Numbered from the stretch's first letter, positions 1 to 7,274 are shown. The stretch: 15,159 nucleotides of DNA from CAZVWH01 sp964631175 (GCA_964631175.1 CAZVWH010000071.1:1-15159); one strand, 5' to 3'. Notes: generated by a model from the letters alone, not told the origin. Made by a program: numbers and translations.

Positions 1-230
1 GGATTGCCCCTACATTGGGGGAAATCGTGAATTGGTTCAAAACCATTACGACAAATCAATATATTCATGGCGTAAAACAAAATGCCTGGCCTTCATTTCC
101 CGGCAGATTATGGCAGCGAAATTATTACGAACATATCATCCGCAACGAAACCGAATTAAAGCGGTTTCGCCGTTATATCGCTGACAATCCTGCCAACTGG
201 CAGACTGACGAAGAAAATCCAAATGCCTAA
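1..230 (+). CDS. REP-associated tyrosine transposase (RAYT, IS200-like Y1 family), 3' end only
   Basis: The frame is open from the window edge (first full codon at 3) to TAA at 228-230, giving about 75 residues of a protein that starts outside the window. It reads PTLGEIVNWFKTITTNQY, then WQRNYYEHIIRNE, then ELKRFRRYIADNPANW. These are the conserved C-terminal blocks of REP-associated Y1 transposases, which cut and move single-stranded DNA at short palindromes. The HUH metal-binding motif would lie upstream, outside the window. The Tyr in RRYIADNP sits about where the catalytic Tyr of this family is expected. The C-terminus ends at the usual place, so it does not look truncated on this side. 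A palindrome follows 18 bases after the stop, the normal setting for a RAYT gene. Identification is by family motif and is quite secure. Whether the full gene is intact cannot be seen. Confidence 0.85.
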   Translation, partial: IAPTLGEIVNWFKTITTNQYIHGVKQNAWPSFPGRLWQRNYYEHIIRNETELKRFRRYIADNPANWQTDEENPNA

Positions 231-248
231 TAACATCAAACAACAAAT

Positions 249-275
249 TAGGGCAACCATATAAGATTGCCCCTA
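249..275. repeat. Small palindrome next to the RAYT gene, possible REP element
   Basis: TAGGGCAA (249-256) faces TTGCCCCTA (267-275): a near-perfect inverted repeat with one extra C and a 10-base loop. It lies 18 bases downstream of the RAYT stop codon. REP sequences commonly flank their RAYT gene, so this is a candidate target or relic. The 13-mer GATTGCCCCTACA of its right arm (265-277) also occurs exactly at 2-14, inside the transposase gene. Confidence 0.5.
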
Positions 276-360
276 CAGCGTCGGCCTGACATTGCATTTC
301 CCTGATTTTCCGGAATTTTTTTGTAAGCTTTTCTTATTTGCCCAGTCTAATATGGTGGTC

Positions 361-918
361 ATGGCCGAGACGATTGATGATGAATGCCTGGTCAGGCAAT
401 TCAACCAGGGCGACAACTCCGCCTTCGACGGAATTGTTAAAAAGTATTCCGCCGATATTGCGGTGCTGGCCAATCGGCTGCTCGGCTGGCCCGGCGATGT
501 CGAAGATGTTGTTCAGGACGTCTTCCTCGCGGTGTTTGTAGGACTAAAAAAATTCCGCTGCGAATGCAGCCTGAAAAGCTGGCTCTTTACCATAACCATA
601 AATAAATGCCGCACCTACCGATATAAACGCATGCTTAGGCTAAAGAAGTTTTCAAAAGCTGCTGATAAAATGCCCCGCTCCCACAGCCGGGCTGCCGATG
701 GGCAGTTGATGGACAGTGAGACTTTCAATCGTGCCCGACACGCCGTGACAGCTCTGCCGGCTAAATATCGCGAGCCGATAGTATTGAGGTATCTACAGCA
801 ACTTTCTATAACCGAAAGCAGCCGAATCCTCGGCATATCTGAAAATTTACTGCAGGTAAGGCTAAACCGCGCTAGAAAACGGCTGAGGCGGGAACTGGCT
901 GAACTATTAGAGGAATAA
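361..918 (+). CDS. ECF-type RNA polymerase sigma factor
   Basis: A 185-residue protein of typical ECF length that directs RNA polymerase to a small set of promoters. Region 2 runs from about DDECLVRQFNQGDNSAFD through DVEDVVQDVFLAVF to the SLKSWLFTITINKCRTYRYKR stretch (residues ~8-95). Region 4 is a helix-turn-helix near the C-terminus: ALPAKYREPIVLRYLQQLSI, ITESSRILGIS, then VRLNRARKRLRREL. The reading frame is open back to 292. I prefer ATG 361 because MAETIDDECLVRQF fits the usual ECF N-terminus, while the upstream stretch is Phe-rich and unlike the family. ATG 352 is also possible, and neither has a clear Shine-Dalgarno. The genes directly downstream encode a membrane protein and an exported protein, suggesting the sigma factor answers an envelope signal. 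The cognate promoter is not recognisable. Confidence 0.9.
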   Translation: MAETIDDECLVRQFNQGDNSAFDGIVKKYSADIAVLANRLLGWPGDVEDVVQDVFLAVFVGLKKFRCECSLKSWLFTITINKCRTYRYKRMLRLKKFSKAADKMPRSHSRAADGQLMDSETFNRARHAVTALPAKYREPIVLRYLQQLSITESSRILGISENLLQVRLNRARKRLRRELAELLEE

Positions 919-998
919 TGCGGGTCAAAAAAATACGTGTGTTTTCACAAAACAGAGCCGCGACCATAAGGGAGCGGTCCGCTTATTTGGAATAATTT

Positions 999-1613
999 AT
1001 GACAGAAGACAAAATACAAAATCTATTACAAAAGGCTGACGAAACAGCAGGCCGACCTACGCCGGTTTCTATCAATCTCTCAACTGTTCGTCATCGTGCC
1101 AATCATAAGCGAATTGTAAGTGTCGCTGTCCCAATCGCCGCGGCTGCTGTGATTTTAACTACTGTTGGCCTGTGGGGTCTTACCGCAAGAAATGTTAAAA
1201 CACAGCAGCAGCAAAAAATTGTTTCGCTCCAGGACCAGATTCGGCAATTACGAGCAAGAGCCGACGCCACATTCAATTTAGTCCATGAAGCTCTCGAAAA
1301 CGAGCGAAAGCAGCAACGACTTGATGAGCTCCAGGCTCAGCTTGCAAGCATCCCTGATCCCATCGAAGAAATCCGAGAGCAGGTAGATAAGACGGCCTTT
1401 AACCTCGTTTATCAGGCCGACCGAATGTACCGTGAGCTTAACTTAAAACGTTCTGCCATCCAGACATACAAACGTGTAATCGAACTCTTTCCTGAAACTC
1501 AATGGGCCGACGTGGCCCGTCAAAGATTGTTGGAAATCAAAAACAGTCGATATAAAAAAGATTCAAAAGGAGATTTATTATGGAAACCACAAAACGTACA
1601 CTCATCTTGTTAA
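999..1613 (+). CDS. Single-span membrane protein with coiled coil and TPR-like tail; possible anti-sigma partner
   Basis: 204 residues. An N-terminal cytoplasmic stretch of about 38 residues precedes one hydrophobic segment (IVSVAVPIAAAAVILTTVGL, ~39-60). A Gln/Arg-rich coiled coil follows (~67-120), then an amphipathic helical pair containing AIQTYKRVIELFPETQWADVA (~160-185), which resembles a tetratricopeptide unit. Position directly after an ECF sigma gene and a type II membrane layout fit an anti-sigma factor. However, there is no zinc-finger HxxxCxxC motif and no recognisable anti-sigma domain, so this role is inferred from context only. The start at 999 has a weak Shine-Dalgarno (TTGGAA about 8 bases upstream). 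The gene's last 34 bases overlap the next gene, whose ribosome binding site lies inside this one, so the two are probably translationally coupled. Confidence 0.7.
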   Translation: MTEDKIQNLLQKADETAGRPTPVSINLSTVRHRANHKRIVSVAVPIAAAAVILTTVGLWGLTARNVKTQQQQKIVSLQDQIRQLRARADATFNLVHEALENERKQQRLDELQAQLASIPDPIEEIREQVDKTAFNLVYQADRMYRELNLKRSAIQTYKRVIELFPETQWADVARQRLLEIKNSRYKKDSKGDLLWKPQNVHSSC

Positions 1614-3595
1614 GTTTGGTCCTTTTAACAGCAGGCACAATTCAATCAGCCGAAAAACCGGCAGCGGCGAAAATATCAAACACGCATTTTGCAAGCTGCC
1701 TCGTCAAAATAACTGCAAATTCAGGCATATTACCGCTGAACTATGATACCGTAGGGTCTCTGATGCGCAGTTCCAATATCGCTGGAAAGGCCGGTCGCGA
1801 AGTGCTGGGCCTATCAGCCGAACAGAGTGTTGACCTCTTTTTCATCGAGCCATTATCTCGCGATTCTAACGATGAAATGCCACCGGAATCCATGCGAGAA
1901 CAGGAGCGTATGGACGAGCAGAGGATGATGATGGAGGGGATGGAAGAAGAAGCAGCCAACCCCAGGCCCAGACGAAGCGGAGCAGGGATAGACGGTGGTT
2001 TGTTAGGGGATCAAGCCAGCTTAAGGTCCAGACGAGGCAGAATAGACTCCAGGTTAGAACGTGGCAGGTCGGAATCAAGGTCTGTGCGAGGCGGCAGAAT
2101 AGGAAGAGAGGATATCGGTTTGTACGGGCAAGATATCAAGCGCCCCCGCGTAGTCGCACCAGAACCGCCAAGTTTTGACGCCGAGCAAAAAATTCTTTTC
2201 CGGCTGTCGGTTGAGCTGCCTGAGAATGCCAAGCCGGCAGCCGAGGAGTTTATGGATGTTCTTATCGACCTCATGCGTCGTGCAATCCTCGATGAGGCTC
2301 GGGATTATTCTATTACGCTCCAAGATCGATTGTCCAGAATCAGGGAGCAGCGTGAGAAAGCACAATCACAACTTTCAAAGATAATGGAGCAAGCCAGGGC
2401 AGTAGAGCCACCCCCGCCCATCAAACTGGACCCGGCTGATGCGGCTGTCTATGAACAATTAGAACAAATTGTTGACCTATCGATGTTGTCACCGACAATG
2501 CCTTTTAGCGAAGCTATAGAGAGACTGAAGAATTCCGTTGACCCACCAGTGAAGATGGTGGTGCTCTGGCGGGATTTGCTCGAAAATGCTGAGATCGAGC
2601 CAAGTACCAAGATAAATATGGATGGGATACCGGGAGTTCGCCTGGGCACGGCGTTGGAGCTTTTGTTAAAAGCAGTCTCCGACGGATTTGCCGAGCTTGG
2701 TTACATTATTAAGAATGGAGTAATCACGATAGCAACTATTGAATCGCTTCCGTCGAACTTCGAAACAAGGATCTATGAAATCCAAGGACCATTTCTTGCT
2801 GCAAATGAACTGGCCGATACTATCCAGGATACAGTTGAGCCGGATAGCTGGTATGATGCCGGTGGACAAGGTTCAATTAGCACTTACATGGGCAGAAAGC
2901 TGGCCATTTTACAAACTCCCGAAATCCATCAAGAAATCCAAAAATTTCTGCAAGCAACTAAAATAGATATTCCTATCGATATCCCTACGGATATTCCTGT
3001 GGAAATGCTCCTCGAGGAAAGGCATAACTTGCTCCGGGACAAGCGAGTTCTGGAGATGGAAGTTGCTCGGCTGGAAGCGCGTCATGCAGCGATTGAAGAA
3101 CAGAACGCCTTAATGAACAGGCAGATAATGAACAAAGTTGAAGATGACCTTGTCATCCATGAGCTGCAGGAAATAGTGGATATGCTTGGCAAACGCTATA
3201 GTGAGTTTGAGAAGCTTGTTAGTGGAGGTGGCCGTGTTTCCTCCCCTGAGCTCGAAGACGCGATGAAGAGACTCATCCAATCCAAAATGGAATTGGCAAA
3301 GAGACGTGGAGAGCTAAGTAGATTTGCCGGCGGTGACCAATTAGCCAGATTTAACCGCGAACTTGCCGACACAATGATCGGACTGGCCGAAAAGAGAGCC
3401 GAACTTGGTGTTGTTAATAAACAACTCAATCAAGCAGAAAGGCAGCTAACAGCGGCTACTACATTTGACCCCCAAGTCTCGCAAATACGCCTCGTAAAAC
3501 AAGCATTGGAGATCGCTGGCCGCCGGGTGAGCACGCTGGAAACTCTTTTGGCTGATCTGCAGGAGCCAACTGTAACTGTGCTTGGAACAGACTAA
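1580..3595 (+). CDS. Exported protein with secretin-N/STN-like region and coiled coils
   Basis: 671 residues. The start ATG 1580 is set by a strong Shine-Dalgarno (AAAGGAGA, 1566-1573). Residues 1-24 form a Sec signal peptide (TLILLSLVLLTAG, cleavage after QSA). Residues ~100-190 are low-complexity, first Met/Glu-rich and then very Arg-rich. Residues ~240-275 form a charged helix. Residues ~296-386 resemble an STN-type fold (TKINMDGIPGVRLGTALELLL, then GYIIKNGVITIAT). Residues ~394-460 carry the pattern found in secretin N-domain-like proteins of Planctomycetes: IYEIQGPF, EPDSWYDAGGQGSI, LAILQTPEIHQEIQKFL. A short IDIPIDIPTDIPVEM repeat leads into coiled coils (~475-570 and 590-655). There is no secretin beta-barrel domain, so it is not itself a secretin pore. 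It is exported and may be a periplasmic or surface assembly component controlled with the adjacent sigma factor. Function unknown. Confidence 0.75.
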   Translation: METTKRTLILLSLVLLTAGTIQSAEKPAAAKISNTHFASCLVKITANSGILPLNYDTVGSLMRSSNIAGKAGREVLGLSAEQSVDLFFIEPLSRDSNDEMPPESMREQERMDEQRMMMEGMEEEAANPRPRRSGAGIDGGLLGDQASLRSRRGRIDSRLERGRSESRSVRGGRIGREDIGLYGQDIKRPRVVAPEPPSFDAEQKILFRLSVELPENAKPAAEEFMDVLIDLMRRAILDEARDYSITLQDRLSRIREQREKAQSQLSKIMEQARAVEPPPPIKLDPADAAVYEQLEQIVDLSMLSPTMPFSEAIERLKNSVDPPVKMVVLWRDLLENAEIEPSTKINMDGIPGVRLGTALELLLKAVSDGFAELGYIIKNGVITIATIESLPSNFETRIYEIQGPFLAANELADTIQDTVEPDSWYDAGGQGSISTYMGRKLAILQTPEIHQEIQKFLQATKIDIPIDIPTDIPVEMLLEERHNLLRDKRVLEMEVARLEARHAAIEEQNALMNRQIMNKVEDDLVIHELQEIVDMLGKRYSEFEKLVSGGGRVSSPELEDAMKRLIQSKMELAKRRGELSRFAGGDQLARFNRELADTMIGLAEKRAELGVVNKQLNQAERQLTAATTFDPQVSQIRLVKQALEIAGRRVSTLETLLADLQEPTVTVLGTD

Positions 3596-3610
3596 AAAAC
3601 TACGAATATA

Positions 3611-3650
3611 TAAAAAAACGGCGCCCGCAGTTTTTCTGCCGCGGGCGCCG
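3611..3650 (-). terminator. Intrinsic terminator of purH
   Basis: CGGCGCCCGC (3619-3628) and GCGGGCGCCG (3641-3650) form a very GC-rich stem around a 12-base loop that also holds a short CAG/CTG pair. On the minus strand the stem is followed by seven T (complement of 3612-3618), the classic Rho-independent signal, 59 bases after the purH stop. On the plus strand the hairpin is followed by GATCAAGTCG with no T tract, so it should not efficiently stop transcription from the convergent exported-protein gene. Confidence 0.92.
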
Positions 3651-3708
3651 GATCAAGTCGATAAAAACTATCACGTACACAATACGCACAATACACGGCG
3701 TAATACAC

Positions 3709-5343
3709 TCAATGCTTAAAATGCCTTTTGCCGGTAAAGACCATCGCGATGCCGAGCTTGTCTGCCGCAGCGATAACCTCATTGTCTTTCTTTGAGCCTC
3801 CCGGCTGAACTATTGCAGTGACTCCCGCCTTGGCGGCGTTTTCAACGTTATCAGGGAATGGGAAGAAGGCATCTGAAGCTATTACGCAGCCCTTCGTTGC
3901 ATCGCCGGCATGCTTAAACGCAATCAAGCCGGACTCGACTCGATTCATCTGCCCGGCTCCGACACCGATAACCTTTTTGTTTTTAACTAATACGATGGTA
4001 TTGCTTTTTGTATGCTTCGAGGCTAGCCAGGCGATTCTCAAATCCTCAAGCTGCTCTTTTGTAGGTTTGGCTTTGGTTGGATAGGTCAGTAAGCTGGGCT
4101 CCCATCCGACAAGGTCTCTTTGTTGTAATAGAAGCCCGCCGATGACACAACGCACATCAAACTGGCCACAGTCGATCTTGTCTCTGTCAATTGGTCCGGT
4201 CTGCACCAATCGAACTCTGCTGCCCCAGCTTTTCAGCGTTCTTATGATCTCAACCGCTTCCTCATCAAATTCGGGCGCTATAATCACCTCCGCGAAGAAT
4301 CCGCCGGCACCGAGGGCTTTACCATACAGGCTGTAGGATTCCATAATTGTTCTGGCAAGCTCTTCGTTGACTTTTCTGTTGAGAGCGACAATACTGCCAA
4401 AAGCACTAACGACGTCACCTTCATAAGCCTTGCGGTATGCGACAGTAATATCATCATCAACTGCGCAGCCGCACGGATTGAGGTGTTTAACAACAACGGC
4501 GGTTGGTTCTTCAAACTCCTTTACAAGCTCAAATGCTGCGTTGGTGTCAAGAAGGTTGTTAAAGCTAATCTCGGTCTCGGCCTCCATCAGCTTGCCGCTG
4601 CAAACGGATGTCTCGCCGCTTGCCGGCAGCTTATAGTACGCTGCCGTCTGGTGAGGATTCTCTCCATAACGCAGTGTTTTTTCTTTTTTAACCGCAATCG
4701 AAATCCTTTCCGGGTATTCTACACCGGCTATCTTATTTAGGTATTTTGAAATAGCTGCGTCGTAAGATGCGGTCAGTGCAAATGCCACCCTTGCAAACTC
4801 GCTGCGCAGCTCTTTGCTTATAGCGCCTTTATTTTTCTGCATTTCTTCGATCACCCTGTCGTATTGTTCGGGCTGTGTCACGACAGTAACAAATTTATGA
4901 TTTTTTGCAGCCGAGCGGATCATGCTCGGCCCGCCAATATCAATATTCTCAATCGCCTCAGCCAATGTGCAGTCCGGCTTAGCAATGGTCTGCTCGAAGG
5001 GATAAAGATTCACACAAACCAAATCAATCGGCTCAATATTATGCTCTTTCATTGCAGCGGTATGCTCACTTTTATCACGCAGGCCCAGTAGTGCTCCATG
5101 TATTTTCGGATGGAGCGTTTTAACCCGGCCGTCCATCATTTCCGGAAAGCCGGTAACCGATTCAATACCAACGGCATCGATCCCTGCTTTGCTCAGATTA
5201 TTAGCGGTTCCGCCGGTGCTGATTATCTTAACACCCTGGCTGCTGAGCTTCCTGGCAAATTCAACAACGCCACTCTTGTCGGAAACACTTATCAATGCTG
5301 TTTTAATTTTTGCCCCGTTAGAAATTTTGCCCTCTTCTACCAT
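3709..5343 (-). CDS. purH: Bifunctional AICAR transformylase / IMP cyclohydrolase
   Basis: This enzyme carries out the last two steps of purine synthesis: 10-formyl-THF-dependent formylation of AICAR to FAICAR, then ring closure to IMP, in the cytosol. From ATG 5343 it has 544 residues, slightly above the usual ~515-530. The N-terminal MGS-fold cyclohydrolase contains KTALISVSDKSG, STGGT, GFPEMMDGRVKTLHPKIHG and NLYPFEQT. The transformylase half has RYGENPHQ (~225-232), the catalytic Lys-His pair in KHLNPCG (286-287) and the typical ending GIAMVFTGKRHFKH. The frame is open to a GTG at 5358. I chose ATG 5343 because GAGGTG lies 7 bases upstream, right spacing for a ribosome binding site. A strong terminator follows. 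The neighbouring upstream gene is unrelated to purines, so purH appears to be its own unit. No PurR-like site or purine riboswitch was recognised in the 150-base leader. Confidence 0.97.
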   Translation of the reverse strand: MVEEGKISNGAKIKTALISVSDKSGVVEFARKLSSQGVKIISTGGTANNLSKAGIDAVGIESVTGFPEMMDGRVKTLHPKIHGALLGLRDKSEHTAAMKEHNIEPIDLVCVNLYPFEQTIAKPDCTLAEAIENIDIGGPSMIRSAAKNHKFVTVVTQPEQYDRVIEEMQKNKGAISKELRSEFARVAFALTASYDAAISKYLNKIAGVEYPERISIAVKKEKTLRYGENPHQTAAYYKLPASGETSVCSGKLMEAETEISFNNLLDTNAAFELVKEFEEPTAVVVKHLNPCGCAVDDDITVAYRKAYEGDVVSAFGSIVALNRKVNEELARTIMESYSLYGKALGAGGFFAEVIIAPEFDEEAVEIIRTLKSWGSRVRLVQTGPIDRDKIDCGQFDVRCVIGGLLLQQRDLVGWEPSLLTYPTKAKPTKEQLEDLRIAWLASKHTKSNTIVLVKNKKVIGVGAGQMNRVESGLIAFKHAGDATKGCVIASDAFFPFPDNVENAAKAGVTAIVQPGGSKKDNEVIAAADKLGIAMVFTGKRHFKH

Positions 5344-5354
5344 ATCCAAACACC

Positions 5355-5402
5355 TCACTTTTGTACCCCTGCTAAGTTATCCCTAACAGGGTTTACGTCC
5401 AT
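5355..5402 (-). CDS. Possible 15-codon leader ORF upstream of purH
   Basis: ATG 5402-5400 is preceded by AAGGAG (complement of 5408-5413) at 5-base spacing. That is a stronger ribosome binding site than most real genes here have. The reading frame MDVNPVRDNLAGVQK ends at TGA 5357-5355, which abuts the purH Shine-Dalgarno, 11 bases before the purH start. It may be a leader peptide coupled to purH translation. Equally, it may be accidental, because the codons NPVRDNLAGV derive from the imperfect palindrome at 5367-5391. Nothing in the peptide points to purine sensing. Confidence 0.3.
   Translation of the reverse strand: MDVNPVRDNLAGVQK
5367..5391. repeat. Imperfect palindrome in the purH leader (NPVRD-type repeat)
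   Basis: CCCTG (5367-5371) pairs with CAGGG (5387-5391), and further partial pairing continues inward. On the minus strand it reads AACCCTGTTAGGGATAAC. Read in one frame it gives NPVRDNLAGV. From memory, similar palindromes that translate as NPVRDxxSNGV recur in many environmental bacterial genomes, so this is probably one copy of such a dispersed repeat. It could also form a hairpin in the purH mRNA leader. Confidence 0.45.
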
Positions 5403-5430
5403 TTGAACTCCTTGTCCTAACTATTTACTT

Positions 5431-5489
5431 GGTAACTGGTTATTGGTAATTGGTTAAATAGTTAAATCGGTAACCGATAATCAGTAACC
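5431..5489. repeat. AT-rich inverted repeat between the beta-propeller gene and purH
   Basis: The left arm (5431-5447, GGTAACTGGTTATTGGT) and the right arm (5473-5489, ACCGATAATCAGTAACC) match in 14 of 17 positions as an inverted repeat around a 25-base spacer. Inside the left half, TTGGTAA and TTGGTTA are tandem variants. It fills most of the space between the upstream gene's stop at 5495 and the purH leader. It could be a small non-autonomous repeat. It lacks a T tract and is not a good terminator. Confidence 0.55.
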
Positions 5490-5494
5490 AATCA

Positions 5495-6601
5495 CTATTC
5501 AGCCGGCTCTAAACAGGCTACCCGGCCACGCTCATCAGCTATATAAATTTTTGAATCTATTGTATTAGCTGCATATCTCGAAACGGCAGCAAAATTTACC
5601 GAGTACAGCTTCTTTCCGGTGATATTGTCCATCGCCACTAATGTTCCGGCGTTTGTAATCACATAAGCCTTACCTTCCGACTCTGCCAATAGCTCTACAC
5701 CTTGATTCAATGACCACATAAGCTCACCTTGTTGTTTATTTATCGCAGTCAGGCCTTTAGTAGGAGCATACTGATAGACCACACGTCGTGTCACACGGGG
5801 CGCACTTGTCGGCACAGCAGGCAATTGATACTTCCAAACAAGCTCTGTTCTCATCAGGTCAACTATGTCGAGTCTATAGACATTTGTGTCTTTGCTGGCA
5901 AAAAACAGAGACATTCCGTCCCGCACAATCGGCCCGGCGATGGCATCGCCCGCATCAAACTGCCACAGTCGTTTAGGCCTATTCGGCATGATGCTTATCA
6001 CATTGCCTGCATCGGTTCCAAAGAAAACAAACCACTCATCAGCGATAACCGAAGTAATCATTGAATCGTTCTCGGCAGCTACTTCAAACACCTGAATTTT
6101 ATTATCAGCCTGTAACGTATGCAGGCGTTTATCAGGCCCGCTTAGGTAGAAATACGAACTATTTCGAGCGGCAGGACAAACCACTCCAAACTCCAGATTT
6201 TTAACTTTACTTTCCATTCCGGTTTCCGGTTCAATGTCAACTAACTTGTTACCGATTACAGATATGAGCCTATCGTGGTAGAGCTCCAGACCAACTACGG
6301 GAATACCAGCCGGCGCGATGGGCCTGCTAAATATCACGTTTCCCTTTTCTCTGTTCAAGGAAACCATATAGTTGTGGTCAGAAAGCACATAAATGGAATT
6401 ATCAACAATAATTATTCGTTCCAAGCTCTCGCCTTTTTTGATCGGCAATTCATTCTGCCATAAAATCTTTAAATTGGCATGTTCAAGCAGCTCCGGCGAG
6501 ACCAGCCAATTTGGACCAGCCTCTACGGCTACGCATCTGGCCGTAACACATAAAGCAAAAAGACTAAACAATACAATTACCGTACTTCTCAAACGCAGCA
6601 T
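5495..6601 (-). CDS. Exported PQQ-like beta-propeller protein
   Basis: 368 residues with an N-terminal signal peptide (STVIVLFSLFALCVTA, cleavage probably after AVEA, ~28), so it acts outside the cytoplasm. The mature part is made of repeated ~40-residue beta-sheet units of the PQQ/WD40-like type: IIIVDNSIYVLSDHNYMVSLNREKGNVIF, GLTAINKQQGELMWSLNQG, AYVITNAGTLVAMDNITGKKLYSV and KIYIADERGRVACLEPAE. The A-x-D/N-x-x-T/Q-G-x-x-x-W pattern marks the blades. Such propellers serve as binding scaffolds (BamB-like) or as quinoprotein dehydrogenases. No catalytic PQQ dehydrogenase features are visible, so a binding role is more likely. The start is supported by GAGGG 9 bases upstream of ATG 6601. It lies upstream of purH on the same strand but is separated by about 150 bases of repeats and is probably not functionally linked. 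Confidence 0.8.
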   Translation of the reverse strand: MLRLRSTVIVLFSLFALCVTARCVAVEAGPNWLVSPELLEHANLKILWQNELPIKKGESLERIIIVDNSIYVLSDHNYMVSLNREKGNVIFSRPIAPAGIPVVGLELYHDRLISVIGNKLVDIEPETGMESKVKNLEFGVVCPAARNSSYFYLSGPDKRLHTLQADNKIQVFEVAAENDSMITSVIADEWFVFFGTDAGNVISIMPNRPKRLWQFDAGDAIAGPIVRDGMSLFFASKDTNVYRLDIVDLMRTELVWKYQLPAVPTSAPRVTRRVVYQYAPTKGLTAINKQQGELMWSLNQGVELLAESEGKAYVITNAGTLVAMDNITGKKLYSVNFAAVSRYAANTIDSKIYIADERGRVACLEPAE

Positions 6602-6640
6602 TTTACTAAACCCTCATAAAATAAACTCATAACGACTGTT

Positions 6641-6663
6641 AAATGCCTAAAGTGAGCTAAAGT
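6641..6663. repeat. Dispersed 23-bp repeat, copy 1
   Basis: This 23-base stretch, with core TGCCTAAAGTGAGCTAAAGT, is repeated exactly at 7275-7297 on the same strand. Both copies lie in non-coding DNA flanking the 106-residue gene. Fragments with the same CTAAAGTG core occur in inverted orientation at 7426-7440. Confidence 0.8.
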
Positions 6664-6681
6664 GCTTAAATTGTCGGTCTA

Positions 6682-6737
6682 AGAGCCCGAGGGGGCAGGG
6701 CACAAATTCGCAGATCGTCGCTCGAGAGCCCGAGGGG
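6682..6737. repeat. Pair of 13-bp direct repeats (AGAGCCCGAGGGG)
   Basis: AGAGCCCGAGGGG occurs at 6682-6694 and again at 6725-6737, 43 bases apart, in the 184-base stretch between the 106-residue gene and the beta-propeller gene. The region is G-rich and unlike the neighbouring coding DNA. No promoter or hairpin with a T tract was recognised there. Confidence 0.6.
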
Positions 6738-6785
6738 CCAGATTCCCAGGGAAATGGCCAAGCCCACTTTTATTCACCAACTACG

Positions 6786-7106
6786 TCACGGCAGATTAAC
6801 ATAGTCAGCCAAATCAATATTGTGCTCAGCTTCAAATTTCTGCATTTCTTCAATGCGTTTGATATCGTCTTCGATCCTATTTACAAGCTTAAATATATAC
6901 GGCTTATCTGCTAAACGGTGTCGCAAATCGTCAAGCATGGGTTCCCATGTACCATCGTACAATTGCTTCTTCAAAACTACGAGCATTATGTGCTCATTGC
7001 TGAGTCTGTTAACAAAGTCATCTACATCCTTGGTTTCCCGCGAAGCGGGGACCCTTCTGACGGCAATATCTTCGTTTTCACGGCTTTTTCTGCCCTGCTG
7101 GCCCAT
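6786..7106 (-). CDS. Small hypothetical protein, 106 residues, soluble and charged
   Basis: I do not recognise this family. The protein begins MGQQGRKSRENED and has a basic, probably disordered N-terminus of ~25 residues. A predominantly helical region follows (VDDFVNRLSNEHIMLVVLKKQL), then MLDDLRHRLADKPYIFKLVNRIEDDIKRIEEMQKFE, which is strongly amphipathic and could form a coiled coil or helical bundle. There is no signal peptide, membrane segment or Cys/His metal motif. Codon use and composition look like a real gene. ATG 7106 has AAGG 9 bases upstream. It stands alone between two repeat-bearing intergenic regions, so context gives no hint of function. Confidence 0.65.
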   Translation of the reverse strand: MGQQGRKSRENEDIAVRRVPASRETKDVDDFVNRLSNEHIMLVVLKKQLYDGTWEPMLDDLRHRLADKPYIFKLVNRIEDDIKRIEEMQKFEAEHNIDLADYVNLP

Positions 7107-7274
7107 TTTTTACAACCTTGCCCTGTTCTAAGCGTATAACCGGGCTCATGTCAGGGGCATCCTAACTACCCGACCTGCAAATTGCAATAGTTTTTCTCCA
7201 ATTGACCGGTTTATTCCTGTACTTCGAAATGCAAAATGTTAGAAATGAAGAAACATAATCCCGCTATATGAGAA

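Noticed and set aside
292..360. Longer N-terminus for the sigma factor
   Set aside because: The extra residues (Phe-rich, no family similarity) lack a ribosome binding site; the ECF pattern begins at MAETIDDE.
3611..3650. Terminator for the plus-strand exported-protein gene
   Set aside because: No T tract follows the stem on the plus strand; the signal is clearly for purH on the minus strand.
5344..5358. GTG start five codons upstream for PurH
   Set aside because: It overlaps the Shine-Dalgarno GAGGTG that is correctly spaced for ATG 5343.
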